Notes: generated from the sequence alone by a model not told the origin. 64,000 bases of DNA from Cydia pomonella (GCF_033807575.1 NC_084707.1:13812550-13876549); one strand, 5' to 3'. Positions 30,876 through 42,886 are shown, counted from the first letter of the stretch. Program-made: numbers and translations.

Positions 30876-33613
30876 TGTCCCCCTCTCTAACTTTTGAACC
30901 ATGGGTCCAAAAACTGTCAAAAATCGTGGAATTCAAGCTTAATAAATACTTTTAATGAAAAATAGCGAACATGATCAGGCCAGTCGTTTTTGGCTTTAAT
31001 CAAATAAAAAAATATTCTCTTATTAGTAAAAAGACATGAAAAGCGCTGCAAAGGTACTCCCTTAGATATGCTGGTACTTACTAATAGCTCCCGTTTAGCC
31101 TATTTTGACAGAATGATAACTATGAAACTCTACAGTGAGCATGGCCGCGTGCTTTTGGCTGATTTTTTTTTTTAATTTCGATGAATCATGTACACCTGAC
31201 GTTATACAATCACTGCCATGTGTCAAATATGTGATGGACTCTTACTTCGAAATTTGATAATGAATGTAGATGACACTGCACGACACCGTACATTACAAGT
31301 ATTCGTTAACTCTGGTATATCTTTACCCCTAGTGTAAATTTATTCGATAGCGAAACGTGACGTACGCGTCTGCGTTGTCTCATTTTGTATGGGATTTTGA
31401 GTTTCCAAAACGTCCCCTTTGGCGCGCTGATTCTAAATCCCATACAAAATGAGACTTAACGCAAACGCGTACGTCACGTTTCGCAGTCGAATAAATTTAC
31501 ACTAGGGGCTCTGGTTCTTAAAAGTTACCGTTTGATTATGACAGCTATCTACCCCAAAACATACAGCGCTGTGCAGCTATCTAAGCACTTCAGTTATCAA
31601 ACTCGGGGGACAATTTATTCTTAGTTTTTATATCTCTTCTATAATCAATTACTCTTTGGTTATTATTATAACAAAACCAGTGTTAAAGTAGGTAATAGAA
31701 TTTAACTGAAAGTATAGAAAGCCAGGTAGTGTAAAAGTTAAAAGGGACAAGTCAGGGGCGGGCTCTGACTGAAGTCGCCCTAATACAATAACGGAACAAA
31801 CTGCGCTATAAAATATCACCGGTGAATAAATCAGTTGCGCCCGCGGCCCCTCCGCCGAACCACGATTTATGATCATGGAATATCATGTTATAGATAAATA
31901 TTAATTGATACACATAAAATAGACAGGTTTGTTCAAACAATTATTGCTATGATAGTTGTAAAATATTGTAATGAAACATCTTCTAATTCTTCAGTCGTCG
32001 TTATTTTCATTAAATTTTATTAATAACTTGATTCATCCGGTTTAAGTAAACGGATCAACTTACGTCAGTGAAGTGACGAAAATCCTTCACGCTCACGTCG
32101 CCAGTACTAATAGGATTACCAGTAGAGGGTTCCCTAACTAAGAAAGTCACGCTACAGTTCACTGATGAGAAAATGCGGGCGTGACGTGAAAACGTCGAAA
32201 ACGTGTGAGCTATAGCGGTGCTCGAAGCGCAACATGGGTAAGGGTGGAGCCAGGCATTACAGTCGAAAATGACAAACATGTGGATAACGTGCAAAACGTG
32301 GTAACGTGTTGTATTTAAAACTTAGTAGAATGTATAAAATAGTTGTCTCATTTATTCCGTGTTTACTCACCATATTGGTGTTCAAAATAAATTAGACCTG
32401 CCCGTGTAGGTGTATTATATTCTTATTAAAAAGAAATTGAGCATTTAGAGCAATTATATATCTTTCAAGACGTCTTAAGGCGGGATTCCACTAGTGTGCG
32501 GTACACAAAAATGCTTGTTCCGCACAGTGCCGCCTTTAAGCTCCAAATACCAAATTTTGGGGTATCATATCAGGTAATGACGAATGGGGATGTGAGTTTC
32601 CATAATACAATAATGAAGAAGACAAGACATACTAACGCTCTTACCCTATCGCTACCGCCAACGCCACCGCTAACGCTGCCCACCAAACCCCAGCCCTGCG
32701 CACCCTCGCACTGATTGAGCCGCGACAAGTTAAACGATTTGAAACAATTTAATAGAGATCAAAAATTCACGATCCCGCAACGCCCGCACTACCGTTTGAA
32801 GTTTTTCCTCTCTAAGGGATTATCGAAGAGCGGGAACTTAGGGTGGGATATTTTATGGCTTTTGTGGATTTTCTTTCATATTTTTTCCATTTTCCCCGAT
32901 ACAAATAGGACTAATAGATTCTACGCTTAATTAACTGCAACGCGGGATTTTTTATTTAACTAAGATTTTGTGAGAAAAGAAAACTTAATAGTGCGAGTTT
33001 TCAGTCTTATTATAAAATTATTAATTCGTGCCTACTTGGGGCTAGAATATTACATACGTATAATTGTATATTTATTAAGAGACAAAGATAAACAAGTCTT
33101 TTACAATATATTAAACTAAAATTAAATAATAGACGTCAAGAGGAGGCCTTGATCACTTCTTCTTAATTCTTCTTATCTTAGTTTCAGTTTTCATTCAAAA
33201 TTTACCATAGGTATGCCTAAATCGATCATGTGCTTAAATTTCAACTCCCAAAATTGATTTTCTTTTTTGCAAATGCAAAATATAATCGGCTCATATCGTA
33301 ACTTAACTTTCATTTGACAAATCTCCTACAATATGTGGGTTCATACGTTACTTTTATCGACGAATAACGCGAGCTTTACATTATTGCAGTCCCTGATCGA
33401 GTTCACGTCTCTACTCCACTTCTTCGCTGGAAGGCTATCAACGTAAATATCTGCAGATTTCAAGCAGCTCCCTGGCACATGGTAGCGATGTAGCCGCTTT
33501 TACAACTTCGCATCGTATGCCTGAACAAATAAGGTCCATAGTTTGTCGAGTTTTGCGAGTAGAACTTTGTCGTAGTATGATATCGGGCGATATGCGATTG
33601 CGTTATGATAGGA
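30876..33613. other. Non-coding stretch with one MITE
   Basis: No gene could be supported. GC-richer patches at 31740-31860 and 32050-32260 are not recognised repeats. A CGCTACCGCCAACGCC-type short tandem region lies near 32650-32700. The MITE at 31326-31508 is listed separately. Confidence 0.45.
31326..31508. mobile_element. Palindromic MITE (CCCCTAGTGTAAATTTATTC ends)
   Basis: The left arm, CCCCTAGTGTAAATTTATTC followed by GAAACGTGACGTACGCGT and CTCATTTTGTATGGGATTT, is mirrored on the right with very few mismatches over about 71 bp, around a core of about 40 bp. The flanks CTCTGGTATATCTTTA and CTCTGGTTCTTA are similar and may be a diverged target duplication. It is non-coding. Confidence 0.8.
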
Positions 33614-33922
33614 TCAGGGTTCAGCAGAGCGTGGCCCGGCGACGCTGCGAGCAACTCCTCGGAGCACGTCGCTGTATGACAGTAATTTCCCTCTAAATGC
33701 GGCAAGTACTTCTTTGTACTGTTTTAGCTGTCGTTGGACCGAATCGTAATCATAAATAACCTCAGTTAATTTTCTAATATTCCCTACTAATATTTTAATC
33801 ATGCGAAAGTAGATTGTTATGAAGATAGCTGGAAGGACCGAGTAAGGGTAGTTCTTATGAATCGTCATCATCATTTCACGCAGACGAAGTCGCGAGCAGA
33901 AGCTAGTATAGATCAAGTTCAC
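33614..33922 (-). other. Unassigned 102-codon open frame
   Basis: The minus-strand frame has a basic start, a hydrophobic run (VLPAIFITIYF) followed by MIKILVGNIRKL, and an amphipathic, possibly helical stretch (DSVQRQLKQYKEVLAAFRGK). This composition is less like noise than most frames here, and would suit an exon of a membrane protein. I recognise no family, no splice sites were verified, and chance remains the leading explanation. Confidence 0.2.
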
Positions 33923-33929
33923 ATATCAA

Positions 33930-34924
33930 GTAACTGATAATTGTCCCTGTTGCGAAATATATCTTATAAAACTAAGTCCTCCGCCGCTTCTGTCTGTATG
34001 TATGTATGTATGTTTACGATAAATTCAAAACTACTAATGAACGGATTTCCATGTGGTTTTCAACTATAAATACAGTGATTTTTAAGGAAGGTTAGGTGTA
34101 TAAAATGTTAAGGTTTTGTGTAACCCGTGCGAATTAGTTACTAATAAAACTATATTGACGGCCGATAGCGGACTTTGGTAACTTCAGTACATAGGTACTC
34201 CTTAATCACTGATAGTGATAATCAATGTAAATTTTAAATAAAATCTAATTTGTTTACTAATCGTTTCAAGCAAAAATACCTACTTACTGTTGTTGACACT
34301 GTGATTTTAGTAAGTATAATCGTATAGGCAACACTTAAAATCAACCGGAGTGATAAAACTATTGGAAACTGTTGTGCTGGCGCCTTGTAGTGTGTTGGTA
34401 ACTACTAAGTGTCGGGTAACAATAGATAATAGTTAAATTAATTCTGGATTCACCTGCACTATGTATGAAGGCTTTACCAATTGGGATTACAGTACAGCTC
34501 GCATAATGGAGCAGAACGCATCTTCCCCAATCGGCTCATCCGATAAGCACAACCGACCGGAACGCCGTCCCCCACACACATCAATCGCACTATCGATTTT
34601 ATAAAGTTATAGCATCACTTTCAATCTAAAATCAAAACTATTTTTTCTGGTGATACAATACGCGTGGCAATATATTTTGAGTTAACGGATTTATAACGAC
34701 AATCCCTATCATCTTTGAAATCTACTTTGACATATGCACCTACGACCTATGTTTATATAATTGTCCTTAAATAGCCTGCCTCATCAGGCATAACAAAGCT
34801 TTGATGATATTTTTTACACTTGGATCTCACTTATTCTTATAAAGCCACCTACGTATACTAAATAATGTTTAACAGTATATGAAACTATAAAATACGCAGG
34901 AAATTTTACGAGCATCATGTTAAT
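33930..34924. other. Non-coding stretch with a GTAT microsatellite repeat
   Basis: At 33985-34015 a CTGTCTGTATGTATGTATG array precedes AAATTCAAAACTACTAATGA and GGATTTCCATGTGGTTTTC. This arrangement is seen in a microsatellite-associated dispersed repeat of moths. Nothing else is recognised. Confidence 0.45.
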
Positions 34925-35310
34925 CATGTATAACAGGGAGTGCTTCGAAGAATTGTTTGGGTTAATACCTGCGGCTTCTTTCCGCCATCGCTCTACGCGA
35001 GAACATTTTTCCATCTTCACCACTTAGATGATAGCAGTCCCGAACTGTGCGTTTCTCCAGAAACTACCTGCCTCGCACAGCTAAACTGTGTAATAAACTG
35101 TCAACTGCCGCTATTTCGGTTCCGCTATCTGCGGTATTTCCGGATCGATACGGCCTTCAAACCTTCAAGAAAAGAGCTCCTCCTACTCCCATTTTAAAGG
35201 CCTGCAACAACTAGTGTTGCGGGTATCCATAGGCGACGGTAATCGCTTACCACCAGGCGCTTCGTCTGCTCGTTTGCCTCCTAAACCCTAAACAAGACAA
35301 GTCATCATAT
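34925..35310 (+). pseudogene. Non-LTR retrotransposon RT C-terminus and 3' end
   Basis: The plus strand, across frame breaks, reads F-S-R-N-Y-L-P-R-T-A-K-L-C-N-K-L and V-F-P-D-R-Y-G-L-Q-T-F-K-K-R. This is the conserved S-F-x-x-R-T-A-x-L-W-N-x-L-P with V-F-P-x-R-Y tail of a widespread lepidopteran non-LTR family. It is followed by the family's 3' UTR (GGTAATCGCTTACCACCAGG, CTGCTCGTTTGCC). It is 5'-truncated and inactive. Shorter tails of the same family are at 7118-7204 and 53584-53676. Confidence 0.75.
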
Positions 35311-36473
35311 CATAAAAAAGCAAGTCTTTATATTTGGGTTTAAAATTTTCGATACCTAAATAAACAGTGTATTGTGTTATATTATATTAAAAGCTTCTAT
35401 TGAACTTTATTTTATTAATTTGGATCAAATTTTGGAAGATAAAGACCAACTTCCCGATTTCCGATTGAGTTGAAATTTTGCATAAGTATATGTAAATCGG
35501 ATGACAATGCAATATTATGATGACATGAAGATGTCTGATGATGAAGACAGGAGATGACAATGGGAACTGATAAAACAACGTAAACTAATTGTGTTTGGGG
35601 TTGTTAGCGGTATTAGTTGTCAAATAATATTTTTTTGCTTAAAACTTATTTTCATCTACTCGTACAGTTCAAGACATACGAGTAACAGGAGCCCTGCAAA
35701 TAACGTGCCATACTTTGTGCAGGATGTAAGATACCATGACAATATAGAATTACATTGGATTATAAAATTACATCAGTATGCAATGCTAAACAATACTAAT
35801 ACCGTGAATTGGTATTTGGTATGCCGCTACGGTACCTAAGGGCGAGTGTCGCGTAGCGCTGCGAAGTCAGCACTTCACCCGGTTTCCTGTGGCACAGAGT
35901 TGCCAGATGGTCGGAATTTGGCGGGATTTTCCAGAATTTTTGCATATCTTCCCGATTCCCGACAAAGTGCAAGAGGTCCCGAAAAATAACACCATTTTAT
36001 TTCAAAAAATCAATTTGAACTTCTGAATTTTAATCCAGCTCCCAAGCGAAACGTTGCCGCTCCTGCGCTGAAAAAAGGTAAAGGTAAAAAAGTAACACAA
36101 AATACTTGTGATAAGCTAAAATAAAATTACTTTATTAAATGTTGATTATTAATGAGTGATGAGACGATTTTTCTTGTTAATAACGGGTCATAACAAAAAA
36201 ATGAGAATGAGTTTCTGTAAACTTATAAACGAAACTATCTACATAAACAAAAAACGTTATTAATTTAGTTGTTGCTAGTTTTTTTGAGAATCTTGAATTT
36301 CATTTTTTTTTTCTTACAACCGAAACAAGAAACTGCGAAAATGTGTTGTACGTTTTAAAAATTCTAACTTAAACATGGGAAAAGGGACACACAGTGGTTC
36401 ATTTTAGTACAGAAAATGTACCAGTTTCTACTACCTATATATATATATAATTCTTGCATCCTTGATTATAAAT
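35311..36473. other. Non-coding stretch
   Basis: No gene could be supported. Around 35890 GAGTTGCCAGATGGTCGG, and around 38090 GACCTGGAAACCCT, might be degraded ends of an older element enclosing the mariner relic and repeat copy 2, but no target duplication confirms this. Confidence 0.4.
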
Positions 36474-36860
36474 CGCAAAAGTGGTAGTGGCTGGCCAGCG
36501 AAGATAACAACCAAGGCAAGCCTGAATTGACTCCAAAGCACTTTTAATTATATGAATTCCATGAGGCAACGAGATGTCGCCAAATTTTTTAAGTGTTAGC
36601 AACCGTATATTTGTCGATCATTAAAAAAGATAGGTCTGCAATGCTACTAGAACCATAATGGTCTCAGTGTCGCTAGATGACCCGAAATTACAAAGAGAAA
36701 TCATTCAGTTTGGACGATGAAAGTTAGTTTTCTTTTGGCAAAACTGATATACCTGGAAATGGTTGATATTTAGTATACTAGTAATAATTCTACAATACCA
36801 GGAAATATCAAATACATGTATTATGAACAAGTTTGAGCAGACATACATTACAATTCTAGG
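36474..36860 (+). pseudogene. Decayed mariner/Tc1-type transposase
   Basis: From 36474 one frame reads G-S-G-W-P-A-K-I-T-T-K, then S-M-R-Q-R-D-V-A-K-F-F-K-C, then Q-P-Y-I-C-R-S-L-K-K-I-G. This resembles the GRPxK hinge and second helix-turn-helix of mariner-family transposases. At 36710 the same strand shows L-D-D-E-S followed by a stop and F-S-F, matching the first catalytic D region (LDDESYF). Several in-frame stops and a large deletion between the two blocks make it inactive. Later catalytic residues were not found. Confidence 0.7.
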
Positions 36861-37224
36861 ACACCGATAACATGCCATTTGTATGTAAGTCCGAAATCCC
36901 TCAAACCTTCCACAATGTCGGCTGATTGATAGTTTTTTTGGCTGTTTGAGTAGTTGAGTGTCTAAAAATAATTAGAAAGCTGAAAATTGTGCCAAACTAA
37001 TAAAAATGACTAAGACTTGTGTTCGGAAAATGGACAAAAACGGTGTCGAAAGGTCTTATTCGAACTTTATATCTAAACTACGTGAAAAAGCTGACCACGG
37101 GCCCTATTCTGACATCCATTAATATTATTGTAAATAATTATCATGTATATATTGTCTAATAATAACAAAGTATCGTAAAAAGTTATGAGTATTTTTTCAA
37201 GGCTCTGAAATAATTCTCATTTTT
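36861..37224. other. Non-coding continuation of the mariner relic
   Basis: Possibly the decayed rest of the mariner element. No catalytic motif or inverted terminus is identified. Confidence 0.35.
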
Positions 37225-37915
37225 AGGGTTCCGTAGCCAAATGGCAAAAAACGGAACCCTTATAGATTCGTCATGTCCGTCTGTCTGTCCGATTCTGTCA
37301 CAGCCACTTTTTTCCGAAACTATAAAAGCTATACTGTTCAAACTTGGTAAGTAGATGTATTCTATGAACCGCATTATGATGTTTACACAAAAATAGAAAA
37401 AAAAAACAATAAATTTTGGGGGTTCCCCATACTTAGAACTGAAACTCAAAAAATCTTTTTTCATCAAACCCATACGTGTGGGGTATCTATGGATAGGTCT
37501 TTAAAAATGATATTGAGGTTTCTAATATCATTTTTTTCTAAACTGAATAGTTTGCGCGAGAGACACTTCCAAAGTGGTAAAAAGTGGGTCCCCCCCCCCC
37601 CCCCCCCGTAACTTCTAAAATAACAGAATGAAAAATCTAAAAAAAATATATGATATACATTGCCATGCAAACTTCCACCGAAAATTGGTTCGAACGAGAT
37701 CTAGTAAGTAGTTTTTTTTTTTAATACGTCATAAAAACTAAAAAAAAATAAAATAACGGAATGAAAAATCTAAAAAAAATATATGATATACATTACCATG
37801 CAAACTTCCAACGAAAATTGGTTTGAACCAGATCTAGTAAGTAGTTTTTTTAATACGTCATAAATGGTACGGAACCCTTCATGGGCAAGTCCGACTCGCA
37901 CTTGGCCGCTTTTTT
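37225..37915 (+). repeat. Dispersed lepidopteran-type repeat, copy 2
   Basis: Begins TTTAGGGTTCCGTAGCC and ends GGTACGGAACCCTTCATG, CACTTGGCCGC plus T-run, as in copies 1 and 3. Only one complete internal unit (CATACGTGTGGGG at 37471) and a partial second from 37741 are present. The poly-C tract after GTGGGT is unusually long (about 18 C). Minus-strand frames here are non-protein-like and shared with the other copies because of common ancestry. Confidence 0.85.
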
Positions 37916-39736
37916 TGTTAATACCCGTTATTTCTGTTGACATTTCTATCGGCAGCGGATAATGTGACGGATAATACTTAATGTTAAAATGTTGTTTTTA
38001 ATATATTTACTTTAATTTGTTTCTCCCGACCAATGTCCGAAAATCCCGAAACATTGATACTTATTTTCCCCCGATAATAGGTTTATTTGACCTGGAAACC
38101 CTCACACTGCAGGCAGCTGCCTCTATTGTCTCTCGTATTTTGCAATGACGACCTACTACGAACTTGATAAGTGATTGAACGTGAATTAATACCTATAGGT
38201 ATTAATGCATGTAATATTACGTATTGTTGTCATATTTATATTTAAGTAGTTGCATAGTCAATAGTCATAAAATATAGTGTTTTCGAAGTACATAGGTATT
38301 TAGTTTTATCGGAATTGTGATGAATTAATGCAAACGCGTTACCAAATTTATTATTATTATTATTTATTATTTTAACTTTATTGCACAATAAAAATAAGTA
38401 CAAATGGCGGACTTAATGCCTTAAGGCATTCTCTACCAGTCAACCAATTCATCCCATATATGAACATTTTTCAATATTTAATAAATTGTTCACGGGCTCC
38501 AATAATTAAATAAAGATATGTTATACTACGATCTCTTTCGCTGACTATAAATCAATCTTTTTTTGTTTAAAATTTGTAAATGATGATTGAAATTAAATTA
38601 AATTTTAGGGAAGTTGGCCTAAGACTATTTTTACGTGTACAGTATAAAGCATATTTGACTGAATACGTTTTGAGGTCATGATTTCGTGATTAACTATTTG
38701 AAGTCACCTTACATTATTTTTGCGAGGGTGTCCTCACATATGTCGAAATTAATGTACCTATCCCCTCCCTTCTAATTTTAGAATTAAGAAAATAAAGCTT
38801 AATAAATACTTTCCACGCACCCTATTGCTGGTATAGCGTTTTATATCGTATGAAGGTACGAAGCCCTCCGTTATGCGTAGCCCCACACGCACTTGGCCCG
38901 TATTTTTTTATTTTTGTTTCTAGTGCCGATATGTTTACGCGGATCACACAAACAAACCCTATCCAGTAAACTCAGTTTTGAAACTGCACTACATGCAATT
39001 TTACTTATATTGAACTCATAGAAATGGATGTTATTCATACCCACTGAAGTAAAATAATCCTCGGATTAATTTGCAAGGTCCATCCTGATTAAATTTCAAG
39101 AAAATCCTTCAAAGTCTGTATTGATGCGACGTTAGTACGTCTTTGACGACATCCAATCCTTTTCATCCCCTGAGACGCTAAGGACCGGAGAGGATTATAT
39201 TATATTTTTACAGTACAACGCAAACACAATCATGACTAATCGGATCTCGGCAAATGGCCGGTCATTTAGAGGAACGATGGGTCCCGGGAATGTTCTAGTG
39301 ACTATCTAAAGTATTGAGATAATAGGTGCGGGGGAGCCAGGGGTCGTGAGGAATAATGTAAGTGTCCTGGCGACATTTGCGCCGAACTGCCGACCTCCTC
39401 TTACTTATGCGGTTTTTAATATTTTTATTGTAATGGCGCTGGTCACTTCAGGACAGTGAAAATTTAGAGAGGACTGAATGTTTTTTTTTTTTAATATTAA
39501 AAAAAATGTTCTGTTATAATAGTAAGTTTAATTCAAATTATTCTTCCCCATAGATATGTCACAATACGAGTAGGTATTGGAGGTTCATTAAACTTTACAC
39601 ATCATACTTACAGTTCAAGTCAGTTAAGAACTCATTTTTTACCTCTCATAAGAAACATGGCATTTCAGTTAGTTTGGTTTCTCTAACCTAATCTTTAGGT
39701 TTTTGTGACAAGAAACTGATTTTCTAGTGTGTTCCT
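37916..39736. other. Non-coding stretch with two repeat relics
   Basis: A non-LTR 3' end lies at 38350-38450. At about 38870-38920, CCCCACACGCACTTGGCCCG with a T-run is a relic of the dispersed-repeat 3' end. A GC-richer patch at 39280-39400 is not recognised. No gene could be supported. Confidence 0.45.
38350..38450 (-). repeat. 3' end of a non-LTR retrotransposon
   Basis: On the minus strand: CTGGTAGAGAATGCCTTAAG, GTCCGCCATTTGTAC, then TTGTGCAATAAAGTT and an A/T-rich tail. This matches the layout of the tail at 42405-42886 (CTGGAAGAGATCGC ... GGCCGCC ... TGTGCAATAAAG). Extremely 5'-truncated. Confidence 0.65.
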
Positions 39737-39882
39737 GGGGGCCTACCCAAGATGACAATCGTTTGCAGAAAACCAAACGAACCGCTATTGTCTCTCTATC
39801 ACTCTACCCTACCATATTAGTGCGATAGAGGCAGATAGCATTTCGTTTCTTTGTGAACGATTGCCATCTTAGCTAGGCCCCC
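39737..39882. mobile_element. Hairpin MITE (GGGGGCCTACC family)
   Basis: GGGGGCCTACCCAAGATGAC, AATCGTTTGCAGAAA and CGCTATTGTCTCTCTATC are mirrored by the right half ending GCCATCTTAGCTAGGCCCCC. The arms are about 65 bp. Same end type as 1716-1824 and 48846-48971. Confidence 0.7.
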
Positions 39883-40531
39883 TATTCCTCTAGTTAAAAT
39901 AGATAGTGACTGAAAATAAAAGTATGTCACTCATGACCAAGCACCCGGTAATAAGGAAAACAATAAAATACCCAATGTCATATTTTTTATAATATTCTTC
40001 AGTAGGTATTGACTCTCTCCATATTTTTTGGTATTTTTCTAATGTCCGAGGTAAAGGTTGTAGAAAACGTGTAAAAAACAGCTGCGGTGTCCCCGTCACC
40101 CTCGCGGTCATCATTATTGTTCTGTCGTGCCCGTTGAAAAAGACGCATATGCAGTCAACCCTCGACTGCATATACGGCCTTCTCGAAGAGTGCAGTTAAA
40201 GACAGACGCGGTAAAACTGCCCATAAACCAACGCTCTGGACGCGCCGATACATATCTCGGCACTTATTGAAACTTCTGTTTCCTCCAAATAAATAATTTC
40301 GCATTTAAGAAGGCAATTTCCGTGGGTGCTAGCAGGAAGCGATATGAAATGAATGATAGTTTTGAAATCTGGAAAGCTGCAATCTGATTCAGCTTTATTC
40401 TCTGAGCATGGTAGATTCATAGATTAAAAATAAGCGTTATTTGGCAAAGACAAGAGTTTTACTCGTCTGCTACAATTACGATCAATATTCATTCAATAAT
40501 TTATTCTTTTCTTCTTATGCTCCATATCCTA
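39883..40531. other. Non-coding stretch
   Basis: Short minus-strand frames (39890-40171 and 40196-40420) have no recognised domain. A short inverted pair, ATATGCAGTCAACCCTCGAC with CTGCATAT, lies at 40145-40172. Confidence 0.4.
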
Positions 40532-40789
40532 TCAGATGTCGGCGATCATCATGCGAAAGTTTTCTCTAATCTTTGCCGTTCTAGAAAGAGTGGCGGCGTT
40601 CTTGGTCCCGGTCCAATCCCTAATATTTTTACTCCATGTTGTTCTAGGTCTTCCTTTACCTATTTTACCTTCTATTTTACCTTCTATAATTTTTCTCAAT
40701 ATGTCATATTTACTATTTCTGTAGATATGGCCATAGTAAGCTGTTTTTCTTCTTTTTATTTTTAGCACTACTTCCATTTTCTTTTTCAT
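40532..40789 (-). pseudogene. RT C-terminal fragment of an RTE-like non-LTR retrotransposon
   Basis: An 85-codon minus-strand frame shows K-R-R-K-T-A-Y-Y-G-H-I-Y-R-N, then I-I-E-G-K-I-E-G-K-I-G-K-G-R-P-R-T-T-W, and a tail ending I-A-D-I. This is the standard C-terminus of insect RTE/Jockey-type RT proteins (YFGHI-RN, GKR-GRPR-xxW-xN, tail with IA-I). A short IEGK duplication is visible. The polymerase core is missing, so it is a 5'-truncated copy. The frame is open to its own stop, suggesting moderate age. A more decayed relative is at 10190-10350. Confidence 0.85.
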
Positions 40790-40967
40790 TTTGGTTAATA
40801 TATTTTATTGGTTACTTTATCTGCCCAAGATATTTGTAACATTCTATAAAGCCACATTATTTATTCTCCACAACGGCTTAAAGGTTTTTGATTTTACTAC
40901 TATCAAAGAGAATTAAGTCTAAGAAATAAACGTGCTCCTTATTTTGGCATCCAAAACAGATGGCGCT

Positions 40968-41066
40968 GTACTGCGCCATATATATTTTGCGGGTACTGAA
41001 TTGTCAAACGTCAACTTTTTACAATCAGAGTTGTCGCAAAATGTATGGTGCTGTACAGCGCCGTCT
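40968..41066. repeat. Inverted pair GATGGCGCTGTA
   Basis: AGATGGCGCTGTACTGCGCC (40968) and, at 41044-41066, the near-complement TATGGTGCTGTACAGCGCCG. Probably a degraded MITE. The two overlapping plus-strand frames here (40932-41175) follow from it and carry no domain. Confidence 0.5.
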
Positions 41067-42404
41067 CGTTTACCTGTCAAATTCGAAGCACGAAATTGTC
41101 TTAGAATTTACGCATTTATCTTTGGTATTATGCTATGCTTTGCTTATCTGGGGCTTACATTTGAAGATTAAATAAACATCGCATCTTTTCATTCAGTGAA
41201 ATATCGATTTTTCAGTCTGAATACTTCTTAGTCAGTCAGGATAACTTTTAAATGTAAGAATAGTATTTTATATTTGGGTAGGTAATGGTGCTTGAATCTA
41301 AATGTTAATCTAATAAAACATATCCTGTATTTCTGAATGGTCAAACGTAATATATGAGCTAAAATAAAATCTGTCAGTGACCATTTATGGCGGAGGAGTC
41401 CTGTTATTAAAATGTAGCAGAGCGTCAGAGGCGAGGGCGGGCGGCGCCCTCACAATAGCTAACGATACAGTAGGAGCGTACCAGCCAGGAGCAGTATTCG
41501 AACTTTAAATATATGTTATTTATAAGGCATGTTTTTTCGCGGAGATATCTAGGCCTTTTTTGTGTAGAATTTAATAAGATTTAATGTTGTCTCACACCAT
41601 GTTTTCCTAGATAAGGTAGATTAAGAGTAAAATGCGAATTTCTCCAGGATGGTACACATTTTCCAAGATGGCTGCGATTCCTCGAGGTCCCCAAATGTCA
41701 AATGGTGTGGACATGAAATAGGTGCCTTTAATTTAAATACATACCAAATTTCAGGACTGTTGCAGAGATTTCGAGGTTTGTTCTATTCCGGTTGTTCTAT
41801 TACTCGACCCGCCTCTCGCAAGAACTATTATATAATCCGTGTTCTCACTCACACTCGAACCGACATATACACGTATATAGTGGCATATGACTACACTCGT
41901 AGAAATGAGAAAAAAAATCTGTCTCTTTTATACATTTCGCATGGGATATCCGAATTATTGTTTTTGACGTTAATGTTGGCTAAGTAATTTAATTTAGTAT
42001 AGGTTTGTTAAACATTTCAATTAATTGCAAAAAACCGGAGAAGTGCGGGTCGCACTCGCCAACAGAGGGTTCCGTACAAAAAAAACTATTTTTTTACAAG
42101 TTTTAACTCTCAGATTTTTCCCTGTACCTATTACTTATACTATAAGACGATAATTATGGTGTCTAGCGGGTGCTGCCTCTGCGTGCGTCCCATGTCAAAA
42201 AGGCCTATACGCGTTGGCTTCAGCTTCGCGCACGCCTCCCAAAGGTTCAGAACACCATTGTTCCGTGATGGGGAAGACATAGGTACAAATAATATGGTTT
42301 TAGAAAACTTACGAACATGCATTTAATTTAATTAAAATAAATAATGATGGGGCATATCAGCAATAAAATAAATTGTCATTAATAAAATACTTATTGCTTC
42401 TTCA
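41067..42404. other. Non-coding stretch with a dispersed-repeat relic
   Basis: The 112-codon plus frame at 41649-41987 has no domain. At 42030-42085, AAAACCGGAGAAGTGCGGG, CGCACTCGCC and GAGGGTTCCGTAC form an inverted relic of the dispersed-repeat 3' end. No gene could be supported. Confidence 0.4.
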
Positions 42405-42886
42405 CTTTTCAGGCTGTTCGGTTATGGAACTCTCTTCCTGTCGAACTAAACCGCGCTAAATAATCCCTTGCTGTTTTCAAATCCCATCTTAAAGACTATT
42501 TATCTGTCCCTTCCTTAGTGTTTCTGTCCGCGTTACTGGTTATCACTTTTGGCAAGAATTATATAGTATTGTATATATGTATAATATGTAGGTATACAAT
42601 TATGTAAGTAGTGTGTATGTATATGTATAGTCTTACTGTTGTAGACTTAAATTTTAAGGGTATTTTAGTTTTAATTTAGTTTGCTATTTAGTTTTTTTGC
42701 ACCTCCTAATTAGTTAATTTAAGTTTAATTTCTCCACTACCTAAAAGTTGTCTGGAAGAGATCGCTCTGTAGCGATAAGGCCGCCTGTTGTTTACCTCTA
42801 TCTTCATGTTTTTTATGTGTTTCCATGTACATTTTTTTCAGAAGTTGTGCAATAAAGAGGATTTGTATTGTATTGTACTTATTCCT
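42405..42886 (+). pseudogene. 3' end of a CR1/Jockey-like non-LTR retrotransposon
   Basis: Around 42410-42510 the plus strand reads A-V-R-L-W-N-S-L-P-V-E-L-N-R-A-K, a stop, then S-L-A-V-F-K-S-H-L-K-D-Y-L. This is the typical RT C-terminal signature of a lepidopteran non-LTR family. The 3' UTR follows, with CTGGAAGAGATCGC, GCGATAAGGCCGCC, TGTGCAATAAAGAGG and a terminal (TATTGT)n tail ending near 42880. It is 5'-truncated and carries an internal stop, so inactive. Confidence 0.8.

Noticed and set aside
33985..34015. CRISPR-like or satellite array
   Set aside because: It is a simple GTAT/GTCT microsatellite. No regular spacers exist anywhere in the window.
35888..38105. Larger DNA transposon bounded by GAGTTGCCAGATGG and CTGGAAACCCT
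   Set aside because: The putative ends match poorly and no target duplication could be found.
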